Source of the DNA: Selaginella moellendorffii
Lineage: Eukaryota > Streptophyta > Lycopodiopsida > Selaginellales > Selaginellaceae
Direction of reading: 5' to 3'
NCBI RefSeq assembly: GCF_000143415.4
Contig: NW_003314325.1
Coordinates: forward strand, 1,390 to 22,572
Length of the DNA: 21,183 nucleotides
Below are positions 1-8,180 of the stretch, one piece after another. The notes under the pieces were generated by a model. It did not search any database. It was not told the DNA's origin and saw only the letters and a list, made by a program, of their open reading frames with translations. Made by a program: the position numbers and the translations under genes. Positions within the stretch are counted from its first letter, which is position 1. The number at the start of each line of letters is the position of its first letter.

Positions 1-66
1 AAATTATTTCTACTTGTGATAATATTTATTCAAACAGAATCAAAATATAAAACAATTTATGTTATG

Positions 67-285
67 ACTCATGTCCAGAGAGGTATATGTCCATGAGAGA
101 GGTCCCCTTGGTCCACAAAAGCCAGAGCTCAAGCATGCACGGCTTTGCCTTTAGAACTCAAAAACTCCAAGCTTAACAATGTATTGGTCAACAATCTGAT
201 CCTGTGCAGTAAGAATTGTGATGTGATTTGGAGAACCATTCTTATCCACTTGCTTGCCTTTGCCATAACCAAAACTGAGGCCCTT
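67..285 (-). repeat. Captured PPR gene fragment under the retropepsin tail (copy A)
   Basis: The minus strand here aligns with the PPR gene at about 2725-3010. Shared blocks include GGTTATG, GGCAAAGC, ATGGACGAGAATGGTT-like sequence, and the stretch encoding GKAVHA. About 33 bp of the PPR sequence is missing inside it. The retropepsin frame reads most of the block in the wrong PPR frame, giving SQFLLH, which is also what the out-of-frame reading of the local PPR gene gives. An indel then returns it to the PPR frame for the last residues (KGKAVHA). Copy A has also lost 21 bp that B keeps. The donor could be the adjacent PPR gene or one of its paralogues. Confidence 0.8.
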
Positions 286-1154
286 TTTTTTTGGTGGCAC
301 CAACATAAACTATCTGTCTCTGTAACAAATCTATCTTTACTGACTTCAAATACACCATTTGGATATTGAAGTCTATACCAGCAACCCAATTCACTAGATT
401 TAAAAGTAACAATATGATTCCTGAAGTCAATTATTGCTGAGTGCTTCTTAAGCCAATTCATCCCCAAAATTATGGTATCTATATTCTCTTTTATACCAAT
501 AAAATCTGTACTTTCTGAAAAGCTTCCCATTTTATACGTTAAATTCTCAATTCCATAACCATCTTTCATTTGCACATCTGCAGTTAATCTTTTTGTAAAA
601 TACTTGTAATCACGAATTGCTTTGAGCCCAAGTTTCTTGAGAAGTTGAAGTGATATAGCTGACCAATCAGAACCATTATCAAATTCAATTGTGATGTGAT
701 GATCATTGATTCTCCCACTGTATTCTGCATAATGAAAAGTAGTACATATATGTTGATTTATTCTCTTGTATTTTCTGCACTTATATAATTGGTAGTGATC
801 ATCAAGGGCACCATCAATCTCCTTGAGGCAATATATAGAATTATTGACCTCAAAAGTTAAACTGTTTATAGTGCCACTGCAGTCTAACTCTAAGCAATGT
901 TGATGTATCCAAGGTGAACCCAAAATTATATCATGATCAAGAATCAATGGTTTTACAGTCAAACTTGTTTTAAATTCACAATCCTCCACCATAAACTTGA
1001 AATCTTTAACTTGTGAATTACTGTCCACAGTAATATTGAATTCATCTACTAATTTCTGTGAGATAATATCACGGTCACAACCAGAATCCCAAAAAACATT
1101 GATTTTCCTCTCCAACCCATGATCCCCAGATAACCTTCCAAAAGTTTCTGCCAT
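129..1154 (-). CDS. Double retropepsin-like aspartic protease with PPR-derived tail (copy A)
   Basis: This single open frame of 341 residues starts at ATG 1154; the frame extends 3 nt upstream only through a TTG. Two retroviral-type aspartic protease lobes are visible. Lobe 1 (about residues 17-105) has FWDSG with the candidate catalytic Asp at 23 and the family's closing motif DIILGSPWI at 75-83. Lobe 2 (about 150-255) has IEFDNG with Asp159 and closes with DTIILGMNWL. This is the fold of Ty3/gypsy-type RVP proteases, which normally have one lobe and dimerise. No zinc knuckle, reverse transcriptase or integrase is nearby, so it is not an intact retroelement. Residues from about 288 on are encoded by DNA homologous to the PPR gene, mostly in a shifted frame. 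DNG instead of DTG or DSG in lobe 2 makes activity uncertain. It could be a domesticated gene or a gene-like remnant; expression is unknown. Confidence 0.7.
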   Translation of the reverse strand: MAETFGRLSGDHGLERKINVFWDSGCDRDIISQKLVDEFNITVDSNSQVKDFKFMVEDCEFKTSLTVKPLILDHDIILGSPWIHQHCLELDCSGTINSLTFEVNNSIYCLKEIDGALDDHYQLYKCRKYKRINQHICTTFHYAEYSGRINDHHITIEFDNGSDWSAISLQLLKKLGLKAIRDYKYFTKRLTADVQMKDGYGIENLTYKMGSFSESTDFIGIKENIDTIILGMNWLKKHSAIIDFRNHIVTFKSSELGCWYRLQYPNGVFEVSKDRFVTETDSLCWCHQKKRASVLVMAKASKWIRMVLQITSQFLLHRIRLLTNTLLSLEFLSSKGKAVHA

Positions 1155-1155
1155 C

Positions 1156-1204
1156 AAACCCTAAATTCCCTACCCTACAGATCCTAGAGTGTGGGAATTT
1201 ATAA
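1156..1204 (-). promoter_or_regulatory. Core promoter candidate: TATA-like box and telo-box (copy A)
   Basis: On the minus strand TATAAATT (1197-1204) lies about 50 bp before the retropepsin ATG. The plant telo-box AAACCCTAAA (plus-strand reading, 1156-1165) sits directly against the start codon. If the TATA box works at the usual spacing, the leader would be under about 20 nt. The telo-box is also kept at the inverted third copy (8531-8540). Function is inferred from motif and position only. Confidence 0.35.
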
Positions 1205-1804
1205 GCCGTCAACTCTTTCCCTTTTATTTGTTGCGTGTTCAACCCTACAAAGTCAAAAAGTTACTACACCACCAAAACTGAGTTTTTTCACCGTATCCGC
1301 AAACCTGGAGATCACAGGATCAAAAAGCTTTCTTTCGCTGTCAATGTTTTCACCTCGTTCTTCCATTTTTCTAACTTCCACTGGCTACGTTGATCCAAAG
1401 CACACCATCATCCACGTTCAAGCGCTCTTCTTCCTGTCGCAAATTCATGGATTGAACAAAGTTTGTACAAGCCAAGTGACGCAAATTTTACAAAAAACCA
1501 GACAACATGTCATTTTAAGCCTTTTGGACAGCCACTTCAAGAACTCACTCGCAAGAAGGGAAGCTCATTCGACACACGAAAAGTATGCAAGCCAAGCAAG
1601 ACAGAAGAAAAACGAGAGGAAACACGAGCGTTTGTGGCTCTACCAACACGAGTGACATATCCATGGTAAGCTTGCGGAGCTGCTTGTTTAACAAGGCCAC
1701 TGCTGGTTGGAAGGTCACAAAGGCATGTTGAGCGAGAAAATGATAAACATCGGGGGCCAATGGGACCAGAAACTTCCATGCTTTGCTGTAGGATTAGGCA
1801 ACGA
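1205..1804. other. Stretch without a recognised gene (copy A)
   Basis: Open frames exist on both strands here, for example plus 1191-1655 and minus 1537-1779, but none resembles a known family, and they drift or break in copy B. From about 1431 the sequence matches the B tandem unit at 12687-13234 almost base for base; before that it matches 11901-12170 with more divergence. It most likely holds the 3' flank of the PPR pseudogene and the 5' flank of the retropepsin gene. Confidence 0.6.
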
Positions 1805-4066
1805 TTACATACCTTTAAACCGCTTCCCCTCTCCTTGCTTTATCCTTGTTCTTCGCTGTTCTTCGCTTGTGTTCTGTTCCTTTCTCTTGAGTCCCCATGC
1901 CTTCCTGTTAAAAGAAGCATTAAATCGTTCCAACAACTGTTTCCTATGATGTTGGAGTTGTAAATCCGACTGACCTCGGGCATAGATGTTGGACGTGAGA
2001 GAGTACGCAGAGCCTGTTCCATCGTCGAGCTTGAGAACCGACTTGAAGGCCATCCTGCCAAGCTCCACATTTCTCCACTTGAGGCACGAACTTAAGAATG
2101 CCATCCACACCACCGCGTCCACCTTGCAAGGCCACGCTCTTTGAGCGCCTCGTTTTGAGAGAAAGAACTTCCCACCGATGCCTCTGTATCCAATCCAGCA
2201 CTGCAAGCTTGTACGTGAATCTGCTGCCCGAAGTCCAGTGCTGCAAGGCTCAGCGCAGGCTTTGAGAGCAGCAACGTACGTCCGGTTACAAGCTTTTCTC
2301 GTGCAGCAACCGAGTGTAGAACTCCAGAGCTCGCTCGGGTTCTCCAAACCGACTATATCCCAAGATCAAGGGGCCTTTGATGCTGTGAAGACTTCCGCCG
2401 TGCTTTGACACTTGGTATACATATCCACCGAAAAGTAGTCATCCAGTTCGCAAATCCTTGCGGCTTGCAAGTGGAGAGCTCTGCCTTTCTCCAGCTATTT
2501 CTTCACAAGCTTGCGGTCTCCATTCTCTGCTAGAGTCGCAACAGCCTTAAATGCAGCAGTAGCAGTGACATGATCTGCCTTAACACCTTCCTCTTGCATG
2601 CTTTCGAACGATTGTAAGACGAGCTTGTGCTGGCCGCCGCAAGCATACCCCAGGATTATCCCCGTCCAAGTCGCACCACCATATCTTGGAAAACCAGCCA
2701 AGCATCCACCATGCCTCCACACTTGGCGTACATGTCAACGAGAGCATTATGAACCGAGAGGTCTTCTCCGTCCACAAAAGCGAGAGCTCGAGCATGCACG
2801 GCCTTGCCTCTCTGCAAAGCCCGAAGCTTAACGACGCCTCCGTCGACAATCTGGCCCTGTTCCTTCTCAGCCAAGGTGACACAGGCCTTTAGTGCAGCAA
2901 GAACTGTGACACGATCTGGAGCGCAACCATTCTCGTCCATGCTAAAGAATATCTCAAGAGCTTGCTCGCCTTTGCTGTTCTGAGCATAACCAAGAGTGAG
3001 GCAGTTCCAAGAAACCACGTCTGGACGTTCAATACTGTCAAAGAAACTGCGAGACTCCACCATGCTCCCACAGTTGGCATAGAACTCCACAAGTGTGTTG
3101 GTCACTAAGATGTTTGAATAGTGCTTACCAGCTTCCAAGCGAACGGCCCTTCCTTTTTCGAAGCTCTGAATCTTCAAGACTTCCGTTTCTTCTTCACCAT
3201 GAACAACTGATCGATCCATCGATGGGGGAACAAACATGCCACGAATGCGTGCCGGGGCATGGGCAAGTTCCTCGTCCGCAAGACGGCAACAAGCTTTCAG
3301 CGCTGCGATGAAAGTTAAAGCATCCGGTGGAGTGTCTCCACGACGCATTCGAGCATAGATATCGAGAGCTTCACCACCCTCGCCGCTGCTGGCATACCCG
3401 AGAATCATGCAGTTCCATGTCACCACACTACGATGGCTCATTCCTTCGAAAACTCGACGAGCCTCTGTCAAGCTCCCACATTTTGCGTAAAGATCAATCA
3501 AGGTGCTCGCGACGAAGAGATCCGAGTCTAAGCCAAGTTTTACTGCTTTCCTGTGAATCTCCCTGCTCCTCTCTAAGAATACCACCCGTTGACCATCCAA
3601 AGCCTGCCCGGAATCCTTCTCTATCAAGCTGGAACAAGCCTTGAGAGCACCAGGAACTGATACTCGATCCGGTTTGTACCCTTCGTCTCCCAGAGGAGCA
3701 AACAACTGTAGAGCCATTTCACCATTTCCACTCTGTGCATATCATATCCCTGTACGCTCGAATTCCAGGAGACAACATCGCGATGCGGCATGCTGTCAAA
3801 TGTTCCACGAGCATCTATCATGCTTCCGCATTTCGCGTACAGATCAAGCAGGATGTTGGCGACGATAATGTTTGAGAAGTCACCTGTCTCGGAAACATCC
3901 CTGTTCATTCTCCTGCCTAGTTGTAGATCTCTCATGCTTCTACATACCTTGAGAGCACCAACAACAATGCCAATGGCTGGTTTCAATCCCTGACGTTGCA
4001 TTCGTCTGTACACTTCATTTGAGAGACCCTGAGGTTTCTGCAGAAGTGGACCAACCTTCGCTCCAT
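1805..4066 (-). pseudogene. PPR protein gene, PLS class with E motif, decayed (copy A)
   Basis: PPR proteins are organellar RNA-binding proteins; the PLS-E class usually takes part in RNA editing. Reading the minus strand from 4066, one meets repeated blocks such as NILLDLYAKCGSMIDAR, DVVSWN, ALKAC, GKAVHARAL and NALVDMYAKCGGMVDAW: about five P-L-S rounds. They end in an E motif at about 1985-2110 (VVWMAFLSSC, NVELGRMAFKSVLKLDD, SNIYA). The longest intact part is 2656-3717 (353 residues). It is broken by a 1-base loss at the start near 4060, a 5-bp tandem duplication at 3738-3748, a frameshift near 2680, a TAG at 2495-2497 and further shifts around 2300. After SNIYA the usual E+ and DYW parts are missing. 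The 5' end begins in mid-repeat, so the gene was truncated too. Confidence 0.88.
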
Positions 4067-4211
4067 CAGGACAGACTATGGATTCTACGAAGGCCGTAGT
4101 AAGAAACGATAAAGCGAGCTCAAAATTTTCATACCTTGAGCCTGATCAGTTCACCGCTGCTAAAAAACCTGCAACGTTTCAAGTTCCTTCAATGCAGCAA
4201 GATCGCTTGAC

Positions 4212-4369
4212 TTATCCCTCGACAAGCACCAGCTCTACGTCAATATCTCTGCAAGAAAAAGGAAATAAGAAAATCACCTGGATGCTAGAAAAGAATAGCC
4301 AGTTACCTGCGTAAGGACAAAACTTCCAAGTTTTTCTCAAGCAACACGGAATGCTCTTTGAGAGCATCT
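4212..4369 (-). pseudogene. Plant 5'-3' exonuclease (PolA exonuclease-like), C-terminal remnant (copy A)
   Basis: One partial exon (4307-4369) encodes DALKEHSVLLEKNLEVLSLR. It is followed by a canonical 58-nt intron (4249-4306, GTAACT to TTGCAG) and a short exon starting RDIDVEL that reaches TAA at 4212-4214. In copy B the same segment extends upstream into GYAADGVPGVPG, the helix-hairpin-helix region of plant organellar 5'-3' exonucleases (Arabidopsis At3g52050 type, recalled from family knowledge). Here that part is deleted. The exon after the intron comes from the more decayed of B's two exon copies, while the intron comes from the other. Confidence 0.7.
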
Positions 4370-4675
4370 GGACAATTGTACCCTAAATATTTTTAAAAAT
4401 TTCTGTCGATGCTACATTCTTCCCTCCCAGAATCGAAATCCAGCCACTGGTGCGGCAGAAATCCGAGCGCAAGCTCCATCCGCGGCGGCGTTGGCTTGGA
4501 AATCGCTCGATCGAGAGAGAACTCTCGCGGCTAAGCGCCCGGACCAGGCAGTGGGAGAATGGAGGATGAAAGTCAGCCGCCTTGGATCAAATTCACAAAA
4601 TGACAACAGATTGCCGCTCGATACATGGCCTCGCGCCCTTTCTTTCGACGATCTCACAGCACCACGAGCTCGGCC

Positions 4676-5004
4676 TCATCCTGCTCCTGCTCCCCTCGCT
4701 GCATCACGATTCTTGGACGTCTTCTTCTCTGAAACAGCAAGATTTCAGCTCGCGAGCCAGAGATCGAGAGAGAAAGAGAGAATCTTTGCCAAGATTTCGA
4801 GTGTGAGGGAGAGATTGAGAGTGAGGGAGAGATATTTCGGGAGAGATTGCACGAAATTTCACCTTGCGCAGCTTGAGCCTTGGCCCTTTCCTTGTCCTGG
4901 CGCTGCCGTTGGGATTCACTGATCCCGCGACGTTCCTTCCTCGGCATTCTCCTCTTCCCCTTCTTCTCGTTGTCGGCTGCCCTCGTCGAGCTTTTGCCCG
5001 CCAT
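4676..5004 (-). CDS. Small basic protein microgene, two exons (copy A)
   Basis: I do not recognise the family. Exon 1 (5004-4863, minus) starts MAGKSSTRAADNEKKGKRR and is very rich in Lys, Arg, Glu and Gln. A splice donor follows at CAAG/GTGAAA; a pyrimidine-rich intron of 134 nt (4862-4729) ends TTTCAG; exon 2 (4728-4676) adds EKKTSKNRDAARGAGAG and stops. The spliced product is 64 residues and probably disordered or helical. The start is the first ATG after the divergent promoter. Copy B preserves both splice sites and the frame despite a 12-nt shorter intron and a 9-nt shorter exon 2, which favours a real gene over a chance ORF. The next 300 bases (4370-4675) look like 3' flank. Without transcripts the exon 2 call remains tentative. 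Confidence 0.5.
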
Positions 5005-5374
5005 CGCACTTCCTCCACACAAAAAACCCTCGCAACGAAGCAATGAAGAAGAAACGAATATTCATGTTTTTAAATTTATTCCCGCCCTCGCATACAAGAT
5101 CCTAGCCGACCACGTGGCGAGGCGAGCGATTCAAATGAATTACCATGCCAGCCGAGCATTACCATGGCGTTCTTTGTTTTTAATTTGACGGCGTAAGCTC
5201 TGGTGACTGCCCCGCATACACGATCGTCGCCGACCACGTGGCGAGGCCATGGTGGCCGTGGCAGCAGACCATTTCCAGGTTTAACGACTAACTGCTATAA
5301 CATTGTCACGCGAACAGAGTGGCGGCAGCTCCGGCGGCGCAATGCTCTCGGGGTAGCGCGAGCATGATCCAGCC
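5005..5374. promoter_or_regulatory. Divergent promoter with two G-boxes (copy A)
   Basis: This 370-bp gap separates the minus-strand microgene (ATG 5004) from the plus-strand coiled-coil gene (ATG 5375). It contains two copies of GCCGACCACGTGGCGAG, each with a perfect G-box CACGTG at 5111-5116 and 5235-5240, 124 bp apart. Both are preceded by a CGCATACA(A/C)GATC-like stretch, so they are a diverged direct repeat. G-boxes bind plant bZIP and bHLH factors. Both copies are kept in B. No convincing TATA box was seen. Confidence 0.55.
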
Positions 5375-6644
5375 ATGGAAGCTCTCAATGGCGTCAAGAA
5401 GAGGCATTTCAGGGTAGAGGGTTTCCAGTGGCCCTTCTCGCGCGTGGCTATGGAGTGGAGGCCTGGCGCCGGCACCGCCAAGCGCAAGAAGATCTCCAGC
5501 GACATCAATGTCGCCACTCCTCCTCCTCCTCCTTTACTTCCTCACCCTTCCTCACTCCTCTCCCTCCGGCAGCTCAATCACTCACCACCACCGCACGATC
5601 CAAACTTTCTCCGCGCGCTCCAGGCCAATGCTCTTCGGACAATGTCGGTGAATGGGAAGGGCTTCCTATCGAATCCTTGGTCGAACAGGGCAGCTTGGTC
5701 CAGGGTCGGGTCGAAGAAGGATCACGGTGGGGATTTGATGAACAAGAAGAGGCAGCTGGAGCTGTGGGACTTGGCGGGGTTCTCTCGTGAGAAGTTAAAG
5801 CTTCTCAAAGAGATTGAGGCGCTCATCGACTCGGAGGAGAATGCTTTGAACATGGAAGCTTCTGCTAAGGTTGGTCGAAGGCTCCTTCTTTCTTGAGTTT
5901 AGACCATCGTTTTATTTCTTCTTTCTTCTTTATAGGCCGCGGAAGGACGTCTTCGAAGCTTGCTGGATATCTGCGTATGCTCTCAATGCCAGGAGAATAT
6001 AGAGAACAGGATAGCTCTACAAAGCGTGAGAACCAAAGGTTTGGACGATGGCAAGGTTATTTCAGCAAGAACGAATGTAGCGACTGCAAAGCAAGAGGAT
6101 CAGACAGCACCAGCGCTGGAAGGTCCCAAAACCACGAAGGTGACACTTAGATATAGTTTTCTAGGTCGGAAGTATTGATTCGGTTGCGTGTTCTCAGCTT
6201 CCAGAAACGATGAAGAGAGATTTCACGAAGCAGGAGTCTCTCGAAAAGGAAAAAGAGAAGGAGAGGCGCTTCTTTCTTGGAAATGTGAAAGAAGCCATGG
6301 AGCGTGACCGGGTTGCGCTTGACAACTTTCTGCAGAAGCAGAGGCTCAAGCATGAAGTGTCTAAGCAGAAACTTGGCGAGGTGAAGGGGAGCTTTCTTGG
6401 GAAGTATCTGAGCTTTCTTGACAACTCACTGGACGATGCTCTCCAAAAGGACGATTTAAGCGACAAGCACGACCAGGTTTTCAAGTCTTTTACGTGTTGC
6501 TTTATTTGATCTCGAGGTCTCACTTTAGATTTCCTGTGTTAGGATTCAGAAGGTTTGGAGGATCCTTCCAAACTTCGCAAGGATCAAACTCCTGAGCTGG
6601 AACGATCTTCTGAAAAGTCAGATGAAGTAACCGCGCGAACTTAA
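5375..6644 (+). pseudogene. Coiled-coil protein gene, truncated after exon 3 (copy A)
   Basis: This is the same gene as at 17080. Exon 1 is 5375-5869 (165 residues, with a proline run PPPPPLLPHP), exon 2 is 5936-6139, and exon 3 is 6198-6476, which keeps ten residues (TMKRDFTKQE) that B lacks. Exon 4 starts at 6543 (DSEGLEDPSKLRKDQ). Introns are 58-66 nt with GT-AG ends. Homology to B stops at 6625 and the frame runs into TAA at 6642-6644, giving about 360 residues against more than 1,100 in B. The frame upstream of the break is intact, so a shortened protein could be made; I treat it as a 3'-truncated duplicate. Confidence 0.8.
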
Positions 6645-7424
6645 CTTAGCTTTGCTGGCGCCGCCTTGTCTAGACACTAGAAAACGGAGGACATGCCTCG
6701 TAGTGAACTGAAGCCAATCCGGCAGCCAGATTGCGAGAAGGCTGGTAGACCGCTTAAACCGAATCGCCACGAGGAGTTTGCGGGAACCAAGGCTTAAGCA
6801 CTTCCATAGGAGTTCTTGACAGAGAGATCAGGTGTCATGCTGCCAGGCTGCTAGGATTGTCTTCCAGACAACCTCTACACCCAAGACGTTTGATCGGCTT
6901 GGATCGAACGTAACAAGAAGAATACTCCAGGATTTTATGTGATCCAACACCTCCAGATGGTCAATGTGATCTTTCTTTCAGTAAGATATTTTTCTTCACT
7001 GGCTAGACTAGGCTCTCGCAACAATGGGGCGATCCGATGCTCGAAGAGGCTGACCGACGCAAATCCGCCGCCCCTATCTTCCATCGGATTAAGCTCTCTG
7101 TGCGACCGACGATGAGAATGGGAGCTCGAGAATGAGTCCAGTGTCAAGGTACGAGCTTGACCCCAGGGCAAGCTTTTCTACAATCGCGTTGGAACCTTCG
7201 TTCGAGAAAAATCTCGAGGTATGGAGACAGCAATTCCACCGCTAACTAAGGTTCGCGCCTAGATCAAACTATTCATAGCAAGCTCTTGTATGATTCCAGA
7301 TCAAGTCCAATCTCGCCGAGAAACATTGACGAACTGCCGAGTTTTCTGTATCTCCGGAAGTTTACGAGGCAAACATTTTTGTTTTAAATTTCAAATGAAC
7401 GAATATACTTCGACTTGGGCGGGA
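6645..7424. other. Orphan stretch without a recognised gene
   Basis: It has no counterpart in copy B and no frame longer than about 78 codons. A short plus frame begins MPRSELKPIRQPD near 6693, and a minus frame covers 6935-7171; neither resembles a family I know. Base composition is similar to the neighbouring genic DNA rather than the AT-rich block, so it could hold decayed coding sequence. Confidence 0.5.
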
Positions 7425-8180
7425 CATTTCCAGGTTTAACAACTAACTGCGAGTGGCAGCAGCTCCGGCAGCCTCGGTGGTAGCGCGAGCATGACCCAGC
7501 CATGGAAGCTCTCAATGGCGTCAAGAAGAGGCATTCCAGGGCAGAGGCTTTCCAGTGGCCCTTCTCGCACGGCCTGGCGCCGGCACGACCAAGTGCAAGA
7601 AGATCTCCAGGGACATCAATGTCGCCACTCCTTTTCCTAGGCTAATGCTCTTCGGACAATGTCGGTGAATGGGAAGGGCTTCCGATAGAATCCTTGGTCA
7701 AACAGGGCAGCTTGGTCCATGGTCCAGAGCACTCGGCTCGAAGAAGGATCATGGTGGGGATTTGATGAACAAGAAGAGGCAGCTGAAGCTGTGGGACTTC
7801 GGGGGGTTCTCTAGTGAGAAGTTAAAGCTTCTCAATGAGATTGAGGCGCTTATCGACTCCAAGGAGAATGCTTTGAACATGGAAGCTTCTGCTAAGGTTG
7901 GTCGAAGGCTCCTTCTTTCTTGAGTTTAAACCATCGTTTTATTATTTCTTTCTTCTTTCTAGGCCGTGGAAGGACGTCTTCAAAGCTTGCTGGATATCTG
8001 CGTATGCTCTCAATCCTAGGAGAATATACAGAACAGGATAGCTCTACCGAAAAGTAAAGAGAGAAGGAGAGGCCCTTCGTTCTGGGAAGTGTGAAAGAAG
8101 CTATGGAGCGTGACCGGGTTGCACTTGACAACTTTCTGCAGAAGCAGAGGCTCAAGCATGAAGCGTCTAAGCAGAAACTT
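7425..8180 (+). pseudogene. Third 5' fragment of the coiled-coil gene, decayed
   Basis: Homology to the coiled-coil gene starts upstream of its ATG (CATTTCCAGGTTTAAC) and runs through a start at 7502 (MEALNGVKKRH). Much of the proline-rich part is deleted, and a TAG lies inside the codons matching GFLSNPWSN. The block matching MNKKRQLELWD follows, then intron 1 (7897-7962, still GT to CTAG) and the first half of exon 2. Exon 2 jumps directly to exon 3 near 8052, with the second half of exon 2 and intron 2 missing, and homology stops around 8180. The retained intron shows that it copied as DNA. It is clearly more diverged than A is from B, so it is an older duplicate. Confidence 0.85.

Larger units (their letters stand above)
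1..6625. repeat. Segmental duplication, copy A
   Basis: Matches 10684-18313 in the same orientation, with the same gene order and mostly single-base differences. Homology ends sharply after the shared GATGA at 6621-6625, inside exon 4 of the coiled-coil gene. On the left it reaches the first bases of the window, so it may continue outside. Compared with copy B, A lacks one of two tandem repeats near 1440, one duplicated exonuclease exon near 4250, about 335 bp at 4369/4370, and 21 bp in the retropepsin tail. A keeps 58 bp (3108-3165) and 30 bp (in coiled-coil exon 3) that B has lost. Confidence 0.95.

Noticed and set aside
1-1200. Retropepsin ORF as part of an intact Ty3/gypsy element
   Set aside because: No reverse transcriptase, RNase H, integrase or terminal repeats in the flanks of any of the three copies.
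1191-1655. 154-codon plus-strand frame
   Set aside because: No recognisable domains, and the frame is interrupted in copy B although the DNA is otherwise similar; treated as chance.
3108-3165. 58-bp A-only segment of the PPR gene as an intron gained or lost
   Set aside because: It matches local intron length but encodes in-frame PPR residues (GRAVRLEAGKHYSN) and lacks GT-AG ends; it is a deletion in B.
4790-4840. GA-rich repeat as a regulatory element
   Set aside because: It lies inside the microgene intron, where the minus strand simply provides pyrimidine-rich sequence; no separate function supported.
5428-5790. 120-codon frame inside coiled-coil exon 1
   Set aside because: It is the alternate frame of a clear exon with a serine/proline bias caused by the CTC repeat; no independent support.
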